Assembly (NCBI RefSeq): GCF_000834655.1
Contig: NZ_JXQQ01000076.1
Location: 21,051 to 85,050 of the forward strand
Origin: Variovorax paradoxus
GTDB lineage: Bacteria; Pseudomonadota; Gammaproteobacteria; Burkholderiales; Burkholderiaceae_C
Length of the DNA stretch: 64,000 bases
Reading direction: 5' to 3'
The position numbers and the translations under genes are program-made. Below are positions 53,016 through 62,985 of this stretch, piece after piece (position 1 is the stretch's first letter; every line of letters starts with the position of its first letter). Under the pieces are notes generated by a model, which was not told the DNA's origin, searched no databases, and was given only the letters and a program-made list of their open reading frames with translations.

Positions 53016-53951
53016 ATGACCCAATCCCCACCCGCCCTCGAGGTCCTTCCCCGCGACCTCTCCGCCTACCGCCTAGGCAACGTCGGCATCGACTACGTGC
53101 ACCGCTTCGAGTCCGGCAAGCCCGGCCCGCACGTGCTGATCAACGCGCTCACGCACGGCAACGAAATCTGCGGCATGACCGCCGCCACCCACCTGCTCGA
53201 CAACAACGTGCGCCCGAAGATCGGCACGCTCACCGTGGCCTTCGCCAACATCGACGCCTACGAGTCGTTCAAGGAAGAGTCGCCCTACGACAGCCGCCAG
53301 ATCGTGCACAACCTCAACCGCATCTGGTCGCCCGAATGGCTGGACGGCGCGGAAGACAGCCCCGAGCTGCGCCGCGCGCGCATCCTGCGTCCGGTGGTGG
53401 ATGCGGCCGATCACATCCTGGACATCCATTCGACCAGTCAGCCCGTCGTGCCCTTCTGGGTGTACCCGGCGTTCGAGCGCAACGCCGAAGTGGCGCTGGC
53501 CATCGGCCGCCCGTCGGTCCACCTCGTGATGCCCGACGGCCTGGGCTCCGGCACGCCGCTCATCCAGTACGGCAGCCACGGCGGCCCGGACGGCAAGGGC
53601 GTGGCGATGGTGGTCGAGTGCGGCCAGCACTTTTTGCGCTCGGCATCGGAACTGGCGACCGCGGTCACCTACGACTTCCTCGCTTACTTCGGGCTCGTCG
53701 ACAAAAATCCGGCCACGCCGGCCCCCGAGCCGCAGCGCCGCTTTCAGCTGCTGCAGACGCACGTCATCCAGTCGGAAGACTTCGCCTTCGTGCGGCCGCT
53801 GATCGGCTTCGAGACCTTCGCCAAGGGTGAGCTCATCGCCACCAACGGCCCGGACGAGATCCGCGCGCCGTGCGACGACTGCACGATCTTCATGCCCGCG
53901 CAACGCGTGATCGTGGGGCGCGAGGCGCTGTACCTCACCAAGCCGATCTGA
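53016..53951 (+). CDS. Succinylglutamate desuccinylase / aspartoacylase family hydrolase
   Basis: A 311-residue zinc carboxypeptidase-like enzyme (M14 subgroup). INALTHGNEICG holds the H-x2-E zinc pair, DHILDIHSTSQP the third ligand histidine, and VVECGQHF the general-base glutamate. The family removes acyl groups from N-acyl amino acids in the cytoplasm. The substrate is not fixed by sequence. Its TGA overlaps the ATG of the next gene (TGATG), so the two are translated together. Confidence 0.88.
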   Translation: MTQSPPALEVLPRDLSAYRLGNVGIDYVHRFESGKPGPHVLINALTHGNEICGMTAATHLLDNNVRPKIGTLTVAFANIDAYESFKEESPYDSRQIVHNLNRIWSPEWLDGAEDSPELRRARILRPVVDAADHILDIHSTSQPVVPFWVYPAFERNAEVALAIGRPSVHLVMPDGLGSGTPLIQYGSHGGPDGKGVAMVVECGQHFLRSASELATAVTYDFLAYFGLVDKNPATPAPEPQRRFQLLQTHVIQSEDFAFVRPLIGFETFAKGELIATNGPDEIRAPCDDCTIFMPAQRVIVGREALYLTKPI

Positions 53952-54361
53952 TGGCGAGCGCCGCGCCCGCCATGAGCCGCTGGCGCGTGGCGGGCCTGGT
54001 CTTCGTCTTCCTGTGGTTCGCCCTCGGCGGCGTCGCGCACTTCGTGGCGACCGAGGCCGAGATGCGCATCGTGCCGCCGTACATCCCCTGGCCGCGCGCG
54101 GCCGTGCTGGTGAGCGGTGTGTTCGAACTGCTGGGCGCGGCCGGGCTCCTGTGGCGGCCGACGCGGCGCGCTGCGGGCATCGGCCTGCTTCTTTTGACCC
54201 TGGCCGTGACGCCCGCGCATTTCTACATGCTGCAGCGCCCGGAGCTGTTTGCGAGCGTGCCGTATTGGGCGCTGGTGGTGCGGCTGCCGGTGCAGGTGGC
54301 GTTGCTGGCGCTCATCGCGTGGAGCACGTCGGCGTGGCCGAAGAAGGCCGTCAGCAGATGA
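53951..54361 (+). CDS. DoxX-like small membrane protein
   Basis: A 136-residue protein with four membrane segments (VAGLVFVFLWFALGGVAHF, AAVLVSGVFELLGAAGLLW, AAGIGLLLLTLAVTPAHFYM, LPVQVALLALIAW), the plan of DoxX/MauE-like proteins. These serve in redox or membrane functions that are poorly defined. The start codon overlaps the preceding stop. The last 11 bases overlap the convergent broken gene at 54351-54674. Confidence 0.8.
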   Translation: MASAAPAMSRWRVAGLVFVFLWFALGGVAHFVATEAEMRIVPPYIPWPRAAVLVSGVFELLGAAGLLWRPTRRAAGIGLLLLTLAVTPAHFYMLQRPELFASVPYWALVVRLPVQVALLALIAWSTSAWPKKAVSR

Positions 54362-54674
54362 GCAGGTGCGTCGGCTGGGCCGTGGTGCTGTAGTCGGCGT
54401 GCCAGTAGTGCGGGTCGTCGCAGAGGCTGAAGACGGCTTCGGCGCTCGCGTGGCGGTTGTCGAAACGGTTGTGCAGGGTGACGTGCACAGAGCCCGCATC
54501 GGGTCAGTCGATGCCGACATCGACGACGCGGTTGCCTGAGGCCACTTCCGCGGCGAGGATTTTCTGTAGGGCGGGGTGCAGGCGGGTGTTGAGGATGGCG
54601 AGGGTTTCGCGGCGGGTGGCGCGAGTGAAGCTTTCGTCCAGGCAGGCCTCGGTGAACACGGGAAGGCTGGACAT
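54351..54674 (-). pseudogene. Small hypothetical gene interrupted by an in-frame TGA
   Basis: Read on the minus strand from the ATG at 54674, 56 codons (MSSLPVFTEACLDESF, ending VVDVGID) lead to TGA at 54504-54506. The same frame continues for 51 more sense codons with normal protein-like content (PDAGSVHVTLHNRFDNRHA, FSLCDDPHYWHADY, TTAQPTHLLIC) to a TGA at 54351. A single G-to-A change from TGG would restore one 107-residue protein. It starts 8 bases after hepT and looks like the third gene of that unit. I do not recognise the family. The alternatives are a truncated but functional 56-residue product, or a base-call error. Confidence 0.6.
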
Positions 54675-54682
54675 TCCGTCGC

Positions 54683-55042
54683 CTACGACAGCTGCATCAG
54701 TTCCACGATTTGTGCGCGAAGCGGCGGCAGATCCTTCTGGATGGTTTGCCAGACGATCGTGTGATCGATGGTGAAGTAGCCGTGCGACAAGGCGTTGCGC
54801 ATCTCGTAGGCAAAGCGCCATGGGACGTCCGAGTGGGAGTTCGCAAAAGCCGCGTGATGCTTGACGATGTTGTTGCTGGCCTCGCCGATCACTTCCAGGT
54901 TCCGCACCACGGCATCCTGGGTTTTCCTGTCGAGAAGATAGGCGTCGAGGGTGGCGCCATTCGTGTAGTCGCGAATGTTGTCGATCGCCTGCAGGATATG
55001 GCCGAGATAGTCCGCAACTCGATGCGGATCGCTGCCGCTCAT
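54683..55042 (-). CDS. hepT: HepT-like ribonuclease toxin
   Basis: A 119-residue helical HEPN protein. MRNALSHGYF contains the catalytic R-x4-H-x-Y motif (R, H and Y all present), and the helices match HepT (VADYLGHILQAIDNIRDYT, DAVVRNLEVIGEASNNI). HepT is an RNase toxin, neutralised when its MntA partner adds AMP groups to the motif tyrosine. The start overlaps the mntA stop (ATGA), as in most such pairs. It targets tRNA or mRNA in the cytoplasm (family knowledge). Confidence 0.9.
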   Translation of the reverse strand: MSGSDPHRVADYLGHILQAIDNIRDYTNGATLDAYLLDRKTQDAVVRNLEVIGEASNNIVKHHAAFANSHSDVPWRFAYEMRNALSHGYFTIDHTIVWQTIQKDLPPLRAQIVELMQLS

Positions 55043-55329
55043 ACCGGAATGGCCTCGCGAAGCACCTGGTCGCGATAGCGCGGCGGCAAGCCATTGGGCG
55101 TGAGCACGTCGACTTCCATTCCCAGCAGATCCTTCAACTCGTGCCGGATGGCCCCGATGTCCATGAATGTCGTCTGCGTCGTGGGCTCGACCAGCAGATC
55201 GAGATCGCTGTCGGGACCGTCCTCGCCGCGCGAGACCGAGCCGAACACCCGCACATTGCTGACGTGATGGCTCAGCGCAATCTCGCGGATGCGGGCGCGG
55301 TGCTGAGACAGGGCTTCGGAAGGGCGCAT
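55039..55329 (-). CDS. mntA: MntA-type minimal nucleotidyltransferase antitoxin
   Basis: A 96-residue nucleotidyltransferase of the MNT family. VFGSVSRGEDGPDSDLDLLV contains GS-x10-DxD exactly, so metal and nucleotide sites are complete. In the type VII toxin-antitoxin system it AMPylates HepT. It is the first gene of the minus-strand unit mntA-hepT-broken gene. The third acidic residue expected later is in MEVDVLT. Confidence 0.9.
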   Translation of the reverse strand: MRPSEALSQHRARIREIALSHHVSNVRVFGSVSRGEDGPDSDLDLLVEPTTQTTFMDIGAIRHELKDLLGMEVDVLTPNGLPPRYRDQVLREAIPV

Positions 55330-55363
55330 GAGGCCGGAGTGTAGTGCGGCGGATTGCTCAGTC

Positions 55364-56272
55364 TCAAGCCGCGATGAAAAGCGCCGGGTCCACCATCGCC
55401 CGATTCAGCATCACACCCCAATGCAGATGCGGCCCCGTCACCCGCCCGGTCGCACCCACCGCAGCCAGCTTTTCCCCTGTCTTCAGCACATCCCCGACCT
55501 TCACATCCACCCGGCTCAGATGGCAATACATCGTCAGCAGCCCGCCGCCATGGTCGAGCCAGACCGTGCCGCCGTTGAAGAAATAGTCCCCCGTATCGAT
55601 CACCCGACCCGGCAGCGGCGCCAGCACCGGCGTGCCCGTGCCGGCCGCGATGTCCATCCCGCTGTGCGGATTGCGCGACTGCCCGTTGAACACGCGGCGC
55701 AGGCCGAACGAGCTGGAGCGGCGACCTGGCACGGGCACGCGCATCTGCAGCGAGGCGTCGGGCCGCAGGTCGGTGAGCGTGGCCATCACGCCGGCCTGGT
55801 GATCGCGTTCGCGCACGTAGCGCGCTTCGTCCTCGGGCGAGAGATCGACCGTGCGCGGCGCCACGGTCAGGCGCTGCTCGCGGTATTGCTTGTCGGCCAC
55901 CGTGTAGGCGACCTGCCGTTCGCTGCCGTTCTCGGCGCGCACCGTGATGCTTGCATCGCCGGGGGTGGCCGCGAGCGGTATGCCGACCAGTGCAGTCCAT
56001 TCGATGGCGTCGCCGAGCACGAGTAAGGGCACGTCGCCTGCGAAGGCGGACGGGCGCTTGGCGTTCGGGCCCAGCGAAAGGCGCGCCACGCCGCCCGGCA
56101 CCTGCGATGCGTGCGGCCAGACGGCGGGCGGGGGCTGTTTGGACTTCGCGGGTGCGGCAGCGACGGCATGCGTCGCGGGCAGCGCGAGCAGGCCCAGCGT
56201 GCCGAGCAGTGCGCTGCGGCGATTCATTGCGGGCGTGAGGAGGTCGGACGAGGTGGTTCGGAAGTTGTGCAT
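55364..56272 (-). CDS. M23 family metallopeptidase (LytM-like)
   Basis: A 302-residue periplasmic peptidase. The signal (RRSALLGTLGLLALPATHAVA) begins with a twin-arginine-like pair. The catalytic domain is in the last third: HSGMD (HxxxD) and HLHWG (HxH) supply the zinc ligands, with MYCHLS between, so it should cleave peptidoglycan cross-links. The N-terminal half is a beta-rich domain often found before M23 domains in beta-proteobacteria. I start at 56272; the ATG at 56227 (MNRRSALL) is a strong alternative, as neither has a good ribosome site. It lies 47 bases after the pseudouridine synthase gene. Confidence 0.87.
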   Translation of the reverse strand: MHNFRTTSSDLLTPAMNRRSALLGTLGLLALPATHAVAAAPAKSKQPPPAVWPHASQVPGGVARLSLGPNAKRPSAFAGDVPLLVLGDAIEWTALVGIPLAATPGDASITVRAENGSERQVAYTVADKQYREQRLTVAPRTVDLSPEDEARYVRERDHQAGVMATLTDLRPDASLQMRVPVPGRRSSSFGLRRVFNGQSRNPHSGMDIAAGTGTPVLAPLPGRVIDTGDYFFNGGTVWLDHGGGLLTMYCHLSRVDVKVGDVLKTGEKLAAVGATGRVTGPHLHWGVMLNRAMVDPALFIAA

Positions 56273-56319
56273 GAAGAGATCGAATGAAACAGGTTCTGTG
56301 ACGTCGTTGCGTGGCCGCG

Positions 56320-56868
56320 TTATTCGCGCCACGTGCCGGGCGCCAGTCCATCGAGCGTGTGCGGCCCGATGGCGGCGCGGATCAGGCGAAGCGTGGGCAG
56401 CCCGACAGCGGCGGTCATGCGCCGCACCTGGCGGTTGCGGCCTTCGCTGATCGCCAGTTCCAGCCATGCGGTCGGAATGCTCTTGCGCTCGCGGATGGGC
56501 GGTTGCCGCGGCCATACGTCGGGCGGCGGGTCGAGCAGGCGGGCGCGGGCAGGGCGCGTGAGGCCGTCGTTGAGTTGCACGCCCTGGCGCAGCGCGGCGA
56601 GCGCCTCTTCAGTCGGCACGCCTTCCACCTGCACCCAATAGGTCTTCTCCATCTTGAAGCGCGGATCGGCAATGCGCGCCTGGAGCTGGCCGTCGTTGGT
56701 GAGGAGCAGCAGGCCTTCGCTGTCGGCATCGAGGCGGCCGGCGACGTAGACGTCGGGGATGTCGATGAAGTCCTTGAGCCCGCGCCAGCGGCCCTCGGGG
56801 GTGAACTGGCTGAGGACGCCGTAGGGCTTGTTGAAGCGGATGAGGCGGGAAGGGCTCGGAAAATTCAT
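56320..56868 (-). CDS. rluE: 23S rRNA pseudouridine synthase, RluE-like
   Basis: A 182-residue RsuA-family enzyme without the N-terminal S4 domain. FNKPYGVLSQF and AGRLDADSEGLLLLT contain the catalytic region (the aspartate of GRLDADSEG), and EGRNRQVRRM is the family's third motif. RluE makes pseudouridine 2457 in 23S rRNA; the short, S4-less form fits RluE better than RsuA or RluB. Confidence 0.88.
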   Translation of the reverse strand: MNFPSPSRLIRFNKPYGVLSQFTPEGRWRGLKDFIDIPDVYVAGRLDADSEGLLLLTNDGQLQARIADPRFKMEKTYWVQVEGVPTEEALAALRQGVQLNDGLTRPARARLLDPPPDVWPRQPPIRERKSIPTAWLELAISEGRNRQVRRMTAAVGLPTLRLIRAAIGPHTLDGLAPGTWRE

Positions 56869-56988
56869 GAATGCACAGGATAGCCCGGGTCCGTGGTGGG
56901 GTGGCCGTCCTACAGCGCGAACCCTTGCGGGTGACTTTCAATCTACTTGAACGGCCAAGACGAATTCATCAATACACGGAGTCGAAAA

Positions 56989-57291
56989 ATGACGATGCGA
57001 AGTTTCAACAGATGGGTGTGGGCTGTAGCTGCAGGTGTGGTGGCGACCGGATGCACCAGCACCTCGCTGCGTGTCGGTGGTGCGCCCGATGCGAGCATCA
57101 AGAACTGCGTGACCGCAGCGGCGCGCGAACTGCGCGTTCCGGCGGGCAGCATCGTGGTGGACAGCGGCTCGACGCCGCGCGACGGCGTCTACACGATCAA
57201 CCTGAAGGTCGGCCCGCAAGGCCGCTCGGCGGTGTGCACGACGGACGAAAACAGTGCGGTGCTGGGCGTGGTCTACAAGCGGCCCGAATGA
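56989..57291 (+). CDS. Small lipoprotein, unknown function
   Basis: A 100-residue protein with a lipoprotein signal (WVWAVAAGVVATGCTS; lipobox ATGC). The mature part has two cysteines (KNCVTAAAREL and AVCTTDEN) and probably folds as a small beta domain. GGAG sits 7 bases before the ATG at 56989. I do not recognise the family. It converges with glnS across a bidirectional terminator. Confidence 0.75.
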   Translation: MTMRSFNRWVWAVAAGVVATGCTSTSLRVGGAPDASIKNCVTAAARELRVPAGSIVVDSGSTPRDGVYTINLKVGPQGRSAVCTTDENSAVLGVVYKRPE

Positions 57292-57294
57292 ATG

Positions 57295-57326
57295 AAAAAA
57301 GCCGGGCCCTTGAAGAGCCCGGCTTT
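57295..57326. terminator. Bidirectional intrinsic terminator between the lipoprotein gene and glnS
   Basis: AAAGCCGGGC, nine loop bases and GCCCGGCTTT form a 10-bp stem; six As precede it, giving the minus-strand transcript a long T run after the stem. Confidence 0.85.
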
Positions 57327-57348
57327 GCGCGGAAGAGAAGCAAGCGAG

Positions 57349-59163
<1,815 letters not shown>

Positions 59164-59310
59164 TGCCTCATTCTAGAGGGCGCCCCTTATAGGTTACCTT
59201 TGGCAACGTTCTTCACATTGGCCGGTGCACCCCGTTTGCAATTGCCGCGTTCAATACACACATGGGCGGTCCAGACCCGGACGCAGCCCTCGAAACAAGG
59301 AGTCAACATC

Positions 59311-59664
59311 ATGAGCCTCACACGTTCCACCTTCTTCAAATGGGCCGCCGCGGGCGTCGTGGCAGCCGGTGCATTGTTCGCAGCCACCTCGGCCAGCGCT
59401 CGCAGCGACGTGAGCTGGTCGGTCGGTGTCGGCTTGCCAGGCGTTGCGGTCGGCGTGGGCGGTCCCGCCTACTACCCGGCACCGGTCTACGCGCCGCCGG
59501 CTCCCGTTTACTACGCACCGCCGCCGCCGGTCTACTACCGTCCGCCGCCGCCGGTGTATTACCGTCCGGCCCCGGTCTACTACGGCCCGCCGGCTTACTA
59601 CGGTCCCCGCTACTACGGCGGTGGGTACTACCGCGGCGGCCACCGTCATGGCCACTGGCGCTAA
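59311..59664 (+). CDS. Secreted Pro/Tyr-rich protein
   Basis: A 117-residue protein with a signal peptide (FFKWAAAGVVAAGALFAATSASA). After a short hydrophobic part (GVGLPGVAVGVGG) the chain is mostly PPxVYY and PxYYGP repeats and ends in a Gly/His/Arg-rich tail (GGYYRGGHRHGHWR). AAGGAG lies 8 bases before the ATG. Similar PxYY-rich proteins are widespread in Burkholderiales; no function is known, though a matrix, metal-binding (His tail) or surface role is possible. Confidence 0.85.
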   Translation: MSLTRSTFFKWAAAGVVAAGALFAATSASARSDVSWSVGVGLPGVAVGVGGPAYYPAPVYAPPAPVYYAPPPPVYYRPPPPVYYRPAPVYYGPPAYYGPRYYGGGYYRGGHRHGHWR

Positions 59665-59691
59665 ATTGCCACACGATTCGTGACTGAATGA

Positions 59692-59723
59692 AAAAAGCCG
59701 GCCTCCGAAAAGGCCGGCTTTTT
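59692..59723. terminator. Bidirectional intrinsic terminator
   Basis: AAAAAGCCGGCCT, six loop bases (CCGAAA) and AGGCCGGCTTTTT form a perfect 13-bp stem with T runs in both directions. It separates the Pro/Tyr-rich gene from the convergent LytTR operon. Confidence 0.9.
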
Positions 59724-59745
59724 CTTGGGCCTCGCCCGGCGAATT

Positions 59746-60615
59746 TCACATGGCGCGAAAAAGATGGGCGTAGAGCCGGCTGACCGGGATCTTCTCGGAC
59801 CGCCCGCGCAGTGCCAGGTGCAGCTTGCCGGCCTCGTCGCGGTGCACCGACTCGATGGCCGCGCTGCGCACCACCACCGCCCGGTGCACCTGCCAGAAGG
59901 TGTCGGCATCGAGCTGCGTCAGCAATTGCTTGAGCGGCGTGCGGATCAGGTACTCGTGCGTCGCGGTGAGCACGCGCAGGTATTTGTCTGCCGCCTCGAA
60001 ATACAGCACCTCGTCGATGGGCACCATGCGCACGGTGGTGCCGCCGGCATCGCTGGCGGCAATCATCCGCAGCGGTGCCGGGGCCGCTGACGGCGAGGGG
60101 CCGCCGGCGCCGGCCGCTGCGAGCACCTGGCGCCATTGCGCAAGGGTTTGCTCGAGCCCTTCGCCGGTTTGGCCGGCCACGGCAGGGGAGGGCGAGGCCG
60201 AAGGCTGCTGCGCCGCCAGCGCCTGCTGCAGCCGTGCCACGGTCTTGCGCAGCCGTTCGGGTTGCACCGGCTTGAGCACGTAGTCGATGGCCTCTGCCTC
60301 GAAGGCGCGCGCCGCGTATTCGTCGTAGGCGGTGACGAACACCAGCTGCGGCATCGGCGCCTCGTCGGTGGGCCAGCTGTCGGCCAGCTCGGCAGCGGCG
60401 CCGAGGCCGTCCAGCCCCGGCATGCGGATGTCGAAAAACAGCACCTGCGGCAGGTGGCGCAGCGCCTCGCGCACCGCGCTGCGGCCGTCGCCGGCGATGG
60501 CGGCGATCTGCAGTGCGGGCCATGCGGCCGCCAGCTCGGCCTTGAGGGCTTGGGCCAGAAGGGGCTCGTCTTCGGCGATCAGTGCGGTGGGGTTCATCGT
60601 TGTCGTCGTGTTCAT
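59746..60615 (-). CDS. LytTR-family response regulator
   Basis: A 289-residue regulator. The receiver domain (about residues 8-130) has the acidic pair in AEDEP, the phosphoacceptor in FFDIRMPGLDG, the threonine in FVTAYDEYA and the lysine in VLKPVQ. The LytTR output domain (about 190-285) contains DEVLYFEAADKYLRVLTA and FWQVHRAVVVRSAAIESVHR. The ATG at 60615 overlaps the kinase gene's TGA (ATGA); an internal ATG at 60597 is less likely. It is the partner of the histidine kinase encoded just upstream. Confidence 0.92.
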   Translation of the reverse strand: MNTTTTMNPTALIAEDEPLLAQALKAELAAAWPALQIAAIAGDGRSAVREALRHLPQVLFFDIRMPGLDGLGAAAELADSWPTDEAPMPQLVFVTAYDEYAARAFEAEAIDYVLKPVQPERLRKTVARLQQALAAQQPSASPSPAVAGQTGEGLEQTLAQWRQVLAAAGAGGPSPSAAPAPLRMIAASDAGGTTVRMVPIDEVLYFEAADKYLRVLTATHEYLIRTPLKQLLTQLDADTFWQVHRAVVVRSAAIESVHRDEAGKLHLALRGRSEKIPVSRLYAHLFRAM

Positions 60616-61685
60616 GGGGCCGCCATGGGCAGCGGAAAACTCAGCATCGCGCAGGCTCCGCCCGCCGGCGCGGCCGCAAGCCGCATCTCGCTGTGCGCGC
60701 CATACACGGTGGCCAGGCGCTCGCGCACCTGCTCGAGCCCGAAGCCGCTGCCGCCGTCCGGGGGCAACGCCGCATCGAGCCCGACGCCGGTGTCGTTCAC
60801 TTCGATGACCAGACGGTCCCCGTTCCTGCGCGCGCGCACGGCGATCTCGCCGCCTTCGACCTTGGGCTCCAGCCCGTGGCGGATGCTGTTTTCCACCAGC
60901 GGCTGCAGGAGCAGCGGCGGCACCGGAATGTCGCGCAGGTCCTCGGGCAGGTCGAGCGTGTAGCGCAGGCGCTCGCCCATGCGCACCGACATCAGTTCGA
61001 GGTAGTCGCCCAGCCGGTCGAACTCGGCCGAGAGCGGATGCGCCAGGGTGCGCGAGCCGCTGAGCGTCACGCGCAGGTAGCTGTTGAGGCGGTCGAGCAT
61101 CGCCACGGCGCGCGGCGGGTCGAGGGTGATCAGCACGCGCAGGTTTGCCAGCGTATTGAAGAGCATGTGCGGCTCCAGCTGCGTCTCCAGCAGCTTGAGC
61201 CGTGCCTCGGTCGCCTCGCGCTGCGCCACATCGAGCTGGCTCTGCATGTGCCTGCTCTTGCCGAGGCTGAAGAAGAAGTAGCACATGCCGATGGTGGCGG
61301 CCAGGGTGATGACGATGGTCGAGGCGGTCTTGCGCGCGGCGAAGCTGCGGAACTCGAGCGGCGGCGCGCCGACGAAGGCGTCGCCGATGGCGTTGCCGAC
61401 GAAAAAGCCGACAGTGACGCCCAGCGCCACCAGTCCATATCCCCAGAGGCCCTTCGGCCACAGCACCTCCTTGTGGCCGCTCAGCATCAACCGGCCGCTG
61501 TCGATGACGAGCCAGCTGATCGTTCCGATCGACAGCGAATACACCATCTGCGATGCCCAGGTGCCGTTGCCCGAGATGGACAGCCCTGTCCCGATCACGC
61601 AGCAGAAGGCGACGGTGATCAGGCCATGCCGAAGCATGTTGCGGAAGTTCTCCGCACGAAACCGCGGCAGCGTGTCAGGTGTCAC
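60612..61685 (-). CDS. LytS-like membrane sensor histidine kinase
   Basis: A 357-residue kinase. Four or five membrane segments occupy about residues 20-145. A coiled linker leads to the His-kinase domain: LETQLEPHMLFNTLANLRVL, with the phosphoacceptor histidine in EPHMLFN, and then the HATPase (LVENSIRHGLEPK N box, NDTGVGL and GSGFGLEQVRERL G boxes). The start is a GTG at 61685, whose GTGA overlaps the previous gene's TGA; no ATG fits the frame. It works with the LytTR regulator gene it overlaps by 4 bases. Confidence 0.9.
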   Translation of the reverse strand: MTPDTLPRFRAENFRNMLRHGLITVAFCCVIGTGLSISGNGTWASQMVYSLSIGTISWLVIDSGRLMLSGHKEVLWPKGLWGYGLVALGVTVGFFVGNAIGDAFVGAPPLEFRSFAARKTASTIVITLAATIGMCYFFFSLGKSRHMQSQLDVAQREATEARLKLLETQLEPHMLFNTLANLRVLITLDPPRAVAMLDRLNSYLRVTLSGSRTLAHPLSAEFDRLGDYLELMSVRMGERLRYTLDLPEDLRDIPVPPLLLQPLVENSIRHGLEPKVEGGEIAVRARRNGDRLVIEVNDTGVGLDAALPPDGGSGFGLEQVRERLATVYGAHSEMRLAAAPAGGACAMLSFPLPMAAP

Positions 61686-61978
61686 CAGCGATCCCCGGCG
61701 CCCAGTGCGCGGCGCTCGCGTGCCACCAGCCTGTCGTAGAAGCTGCCGCCGGGTGCGAGGAACCAGATCACCGCGCCGTGGATGAGCAGGCCCAGGCCCC
61801 AGCCCATCAGCGGGTACATCGCCCAGGTGCGGCCATTGGCGGCCGACAGCGTGACCAGCCCGAGGTTGACCAGCACATAGACGAAGGCGTGGATGTACCA
61901 GCCCATCTTGGCGCCAGCGCGGCGGCGGGCGAGCTTCTCGAGGTTGGGCTGCGAGGCGTTGGAGGTGGTGGTGTTCAT
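61682..61978 (-). CDS. 2TM domain-containing small membrane protein
   Basis: A 98-residue protein with two membrane segments (WYIHAFVYVLVNLGLVTLSA and YPLMGWGLGLLIHGAVIWFL), the 2TM domain, often found fused to or beside LytS-type kinases. It may help sensing. Its ATG overlaps the stop of the hydroxylase gene and its stop overlaps the kinase start. Confidence 0.85.
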   Translation of the reverse strand: MNTTTSNASQPNLEKLARRRAGAKMGWYIHAFVYVLVNLGLVTLSAANGRTWAMYPLMGWGLGLLIHGAVIWFLAPGGSFYDRLVARERRALGAGDRW

Positions 61979-62931
61979 GACAACTCCTTGAATTGGACAG
62001 GAATGAAATCGGGTGTGGCCGGCTGTCGAGGCGAAGGGGCCGACTGGAGAGCCGCGCGCTGGCGCAGTTCCTCGGTGGTGTCGCCGGGCCCATCCGGCCG
62101 CCAGCCCGGCGGCTTGACCAGGTAGCCCACGAAGGCCCGCGCCGAGCGCGCCGAACGCAGGTCGCGCAACAGGGCGCGCCAGTGCGTGAACTCGATCTCC
62201 AGGATGTTGTGCGAGGTGATCGGGTTCACTAGGCCGTAGCGGCACGGCAGGTCGGCGCGCTCGGGGATGTAGGTGCCGAAGAGCCGGTCGAACACGATGA
62301 GCACGCCGCCGTAGTTGCCGTCCAGGTATTCGAGGTTCGAGGCATGGTGCACGCGGTGCGCCGAGGGCGTGTTGAGCACCCATTCGAGCGGCCCGAGGCG
62401 CGGGATCCACGTCGCGTGAATCCAGAACTGATACAGCAGGTTCAGCGTGAGCATCAGCAGGATCACCTTGGGCGGCATGCCCAGCAGCGGCGCCAGCATG
62501 AAGAAGAGCAGCGTGCCGGTGAGCCTGCCGGTCCAGCCGAATCGATAGGCGGCCGACAGGTTCAGCTGGTTCGGCGAATGGTGGATGGCGTGGGTGCACC
62601 AGAACCAGCGCACCCGGTGGGCCGCGCGGTGGTACCAGTAGTAGCAGAACTCCTGGCCGATGAAGCAGGCGACCCAGCCGCTCCAGTGGTCCATCGGCAG
62701 GGTGAAGAGACGGTGGTTCCAGAACCAGTCCATTGCGCCGGTCCAGAAGGCCACCGGCAACAGCCAGCGCAGCGGGTATTCGCGCACGAGAAAGTCGAAC
62801 ACCGAGACGCCGGCCGCCTTCCAGTCGTAGCTGGCCCAGCCGTTGCGAAAGGAGAGCACCAGCGCCTCCAGGATCGACGCGACCAGCACCACCGTGACGG
62901 AGATCTTGAGGAGCAGAAAGAGCACGGTCAT
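61975..62931 (-). CDS. Fatty acid hydroxylase / sterol desaturase family protein
   Basis: A 318-residue integral membrane di-iron enzyme. Histidine motifs are present: HRAAHRV (HxxxH), HAIHHS (HxxHH) and HRVHHASN (HxxHH-type), between hydrophobic segments. The family hydroxylates or desaturates lipid chains with O2. The lipid substrate is unknown. It is the first gene of a chain of four genes, each overlapping the next by 4 bases. Confidence 0.9.
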   Translation of the reverse strand: MTVLFLLLKISVTVVLVASILEALVLSFRNGWASYDWKAAGVSVFDFLVREYPLRWLLPVAFWTGAMDWFWNHRLFTLPMDHWSGWVACFIGQEFCYYWYHRAAHRVRWFWCTHAIHHSPNQLNLSAAYRFGWTGRLTGTLLFFMLAPLLGMPPKVILLMLTLNLLYQFWIHATWIPRLGPLEWVLNTPSAHRVHHASNLEYLDGNYGGVLIVFDRLFGTYIPERADLPCRYGLVNPITSHNILEIEFTHWRALLRDLRSARSARAFVGYLVKPPGWRPDGPGDTTEELRQRAALQSAPSPRQPATPDFIPVQFKELS

Positions 62932-62985
62932 GGCGGTTCCTGGCTGGCTGGCGTTGGCGTGGCGCGCGGGGCTCGGGCCCGGATC

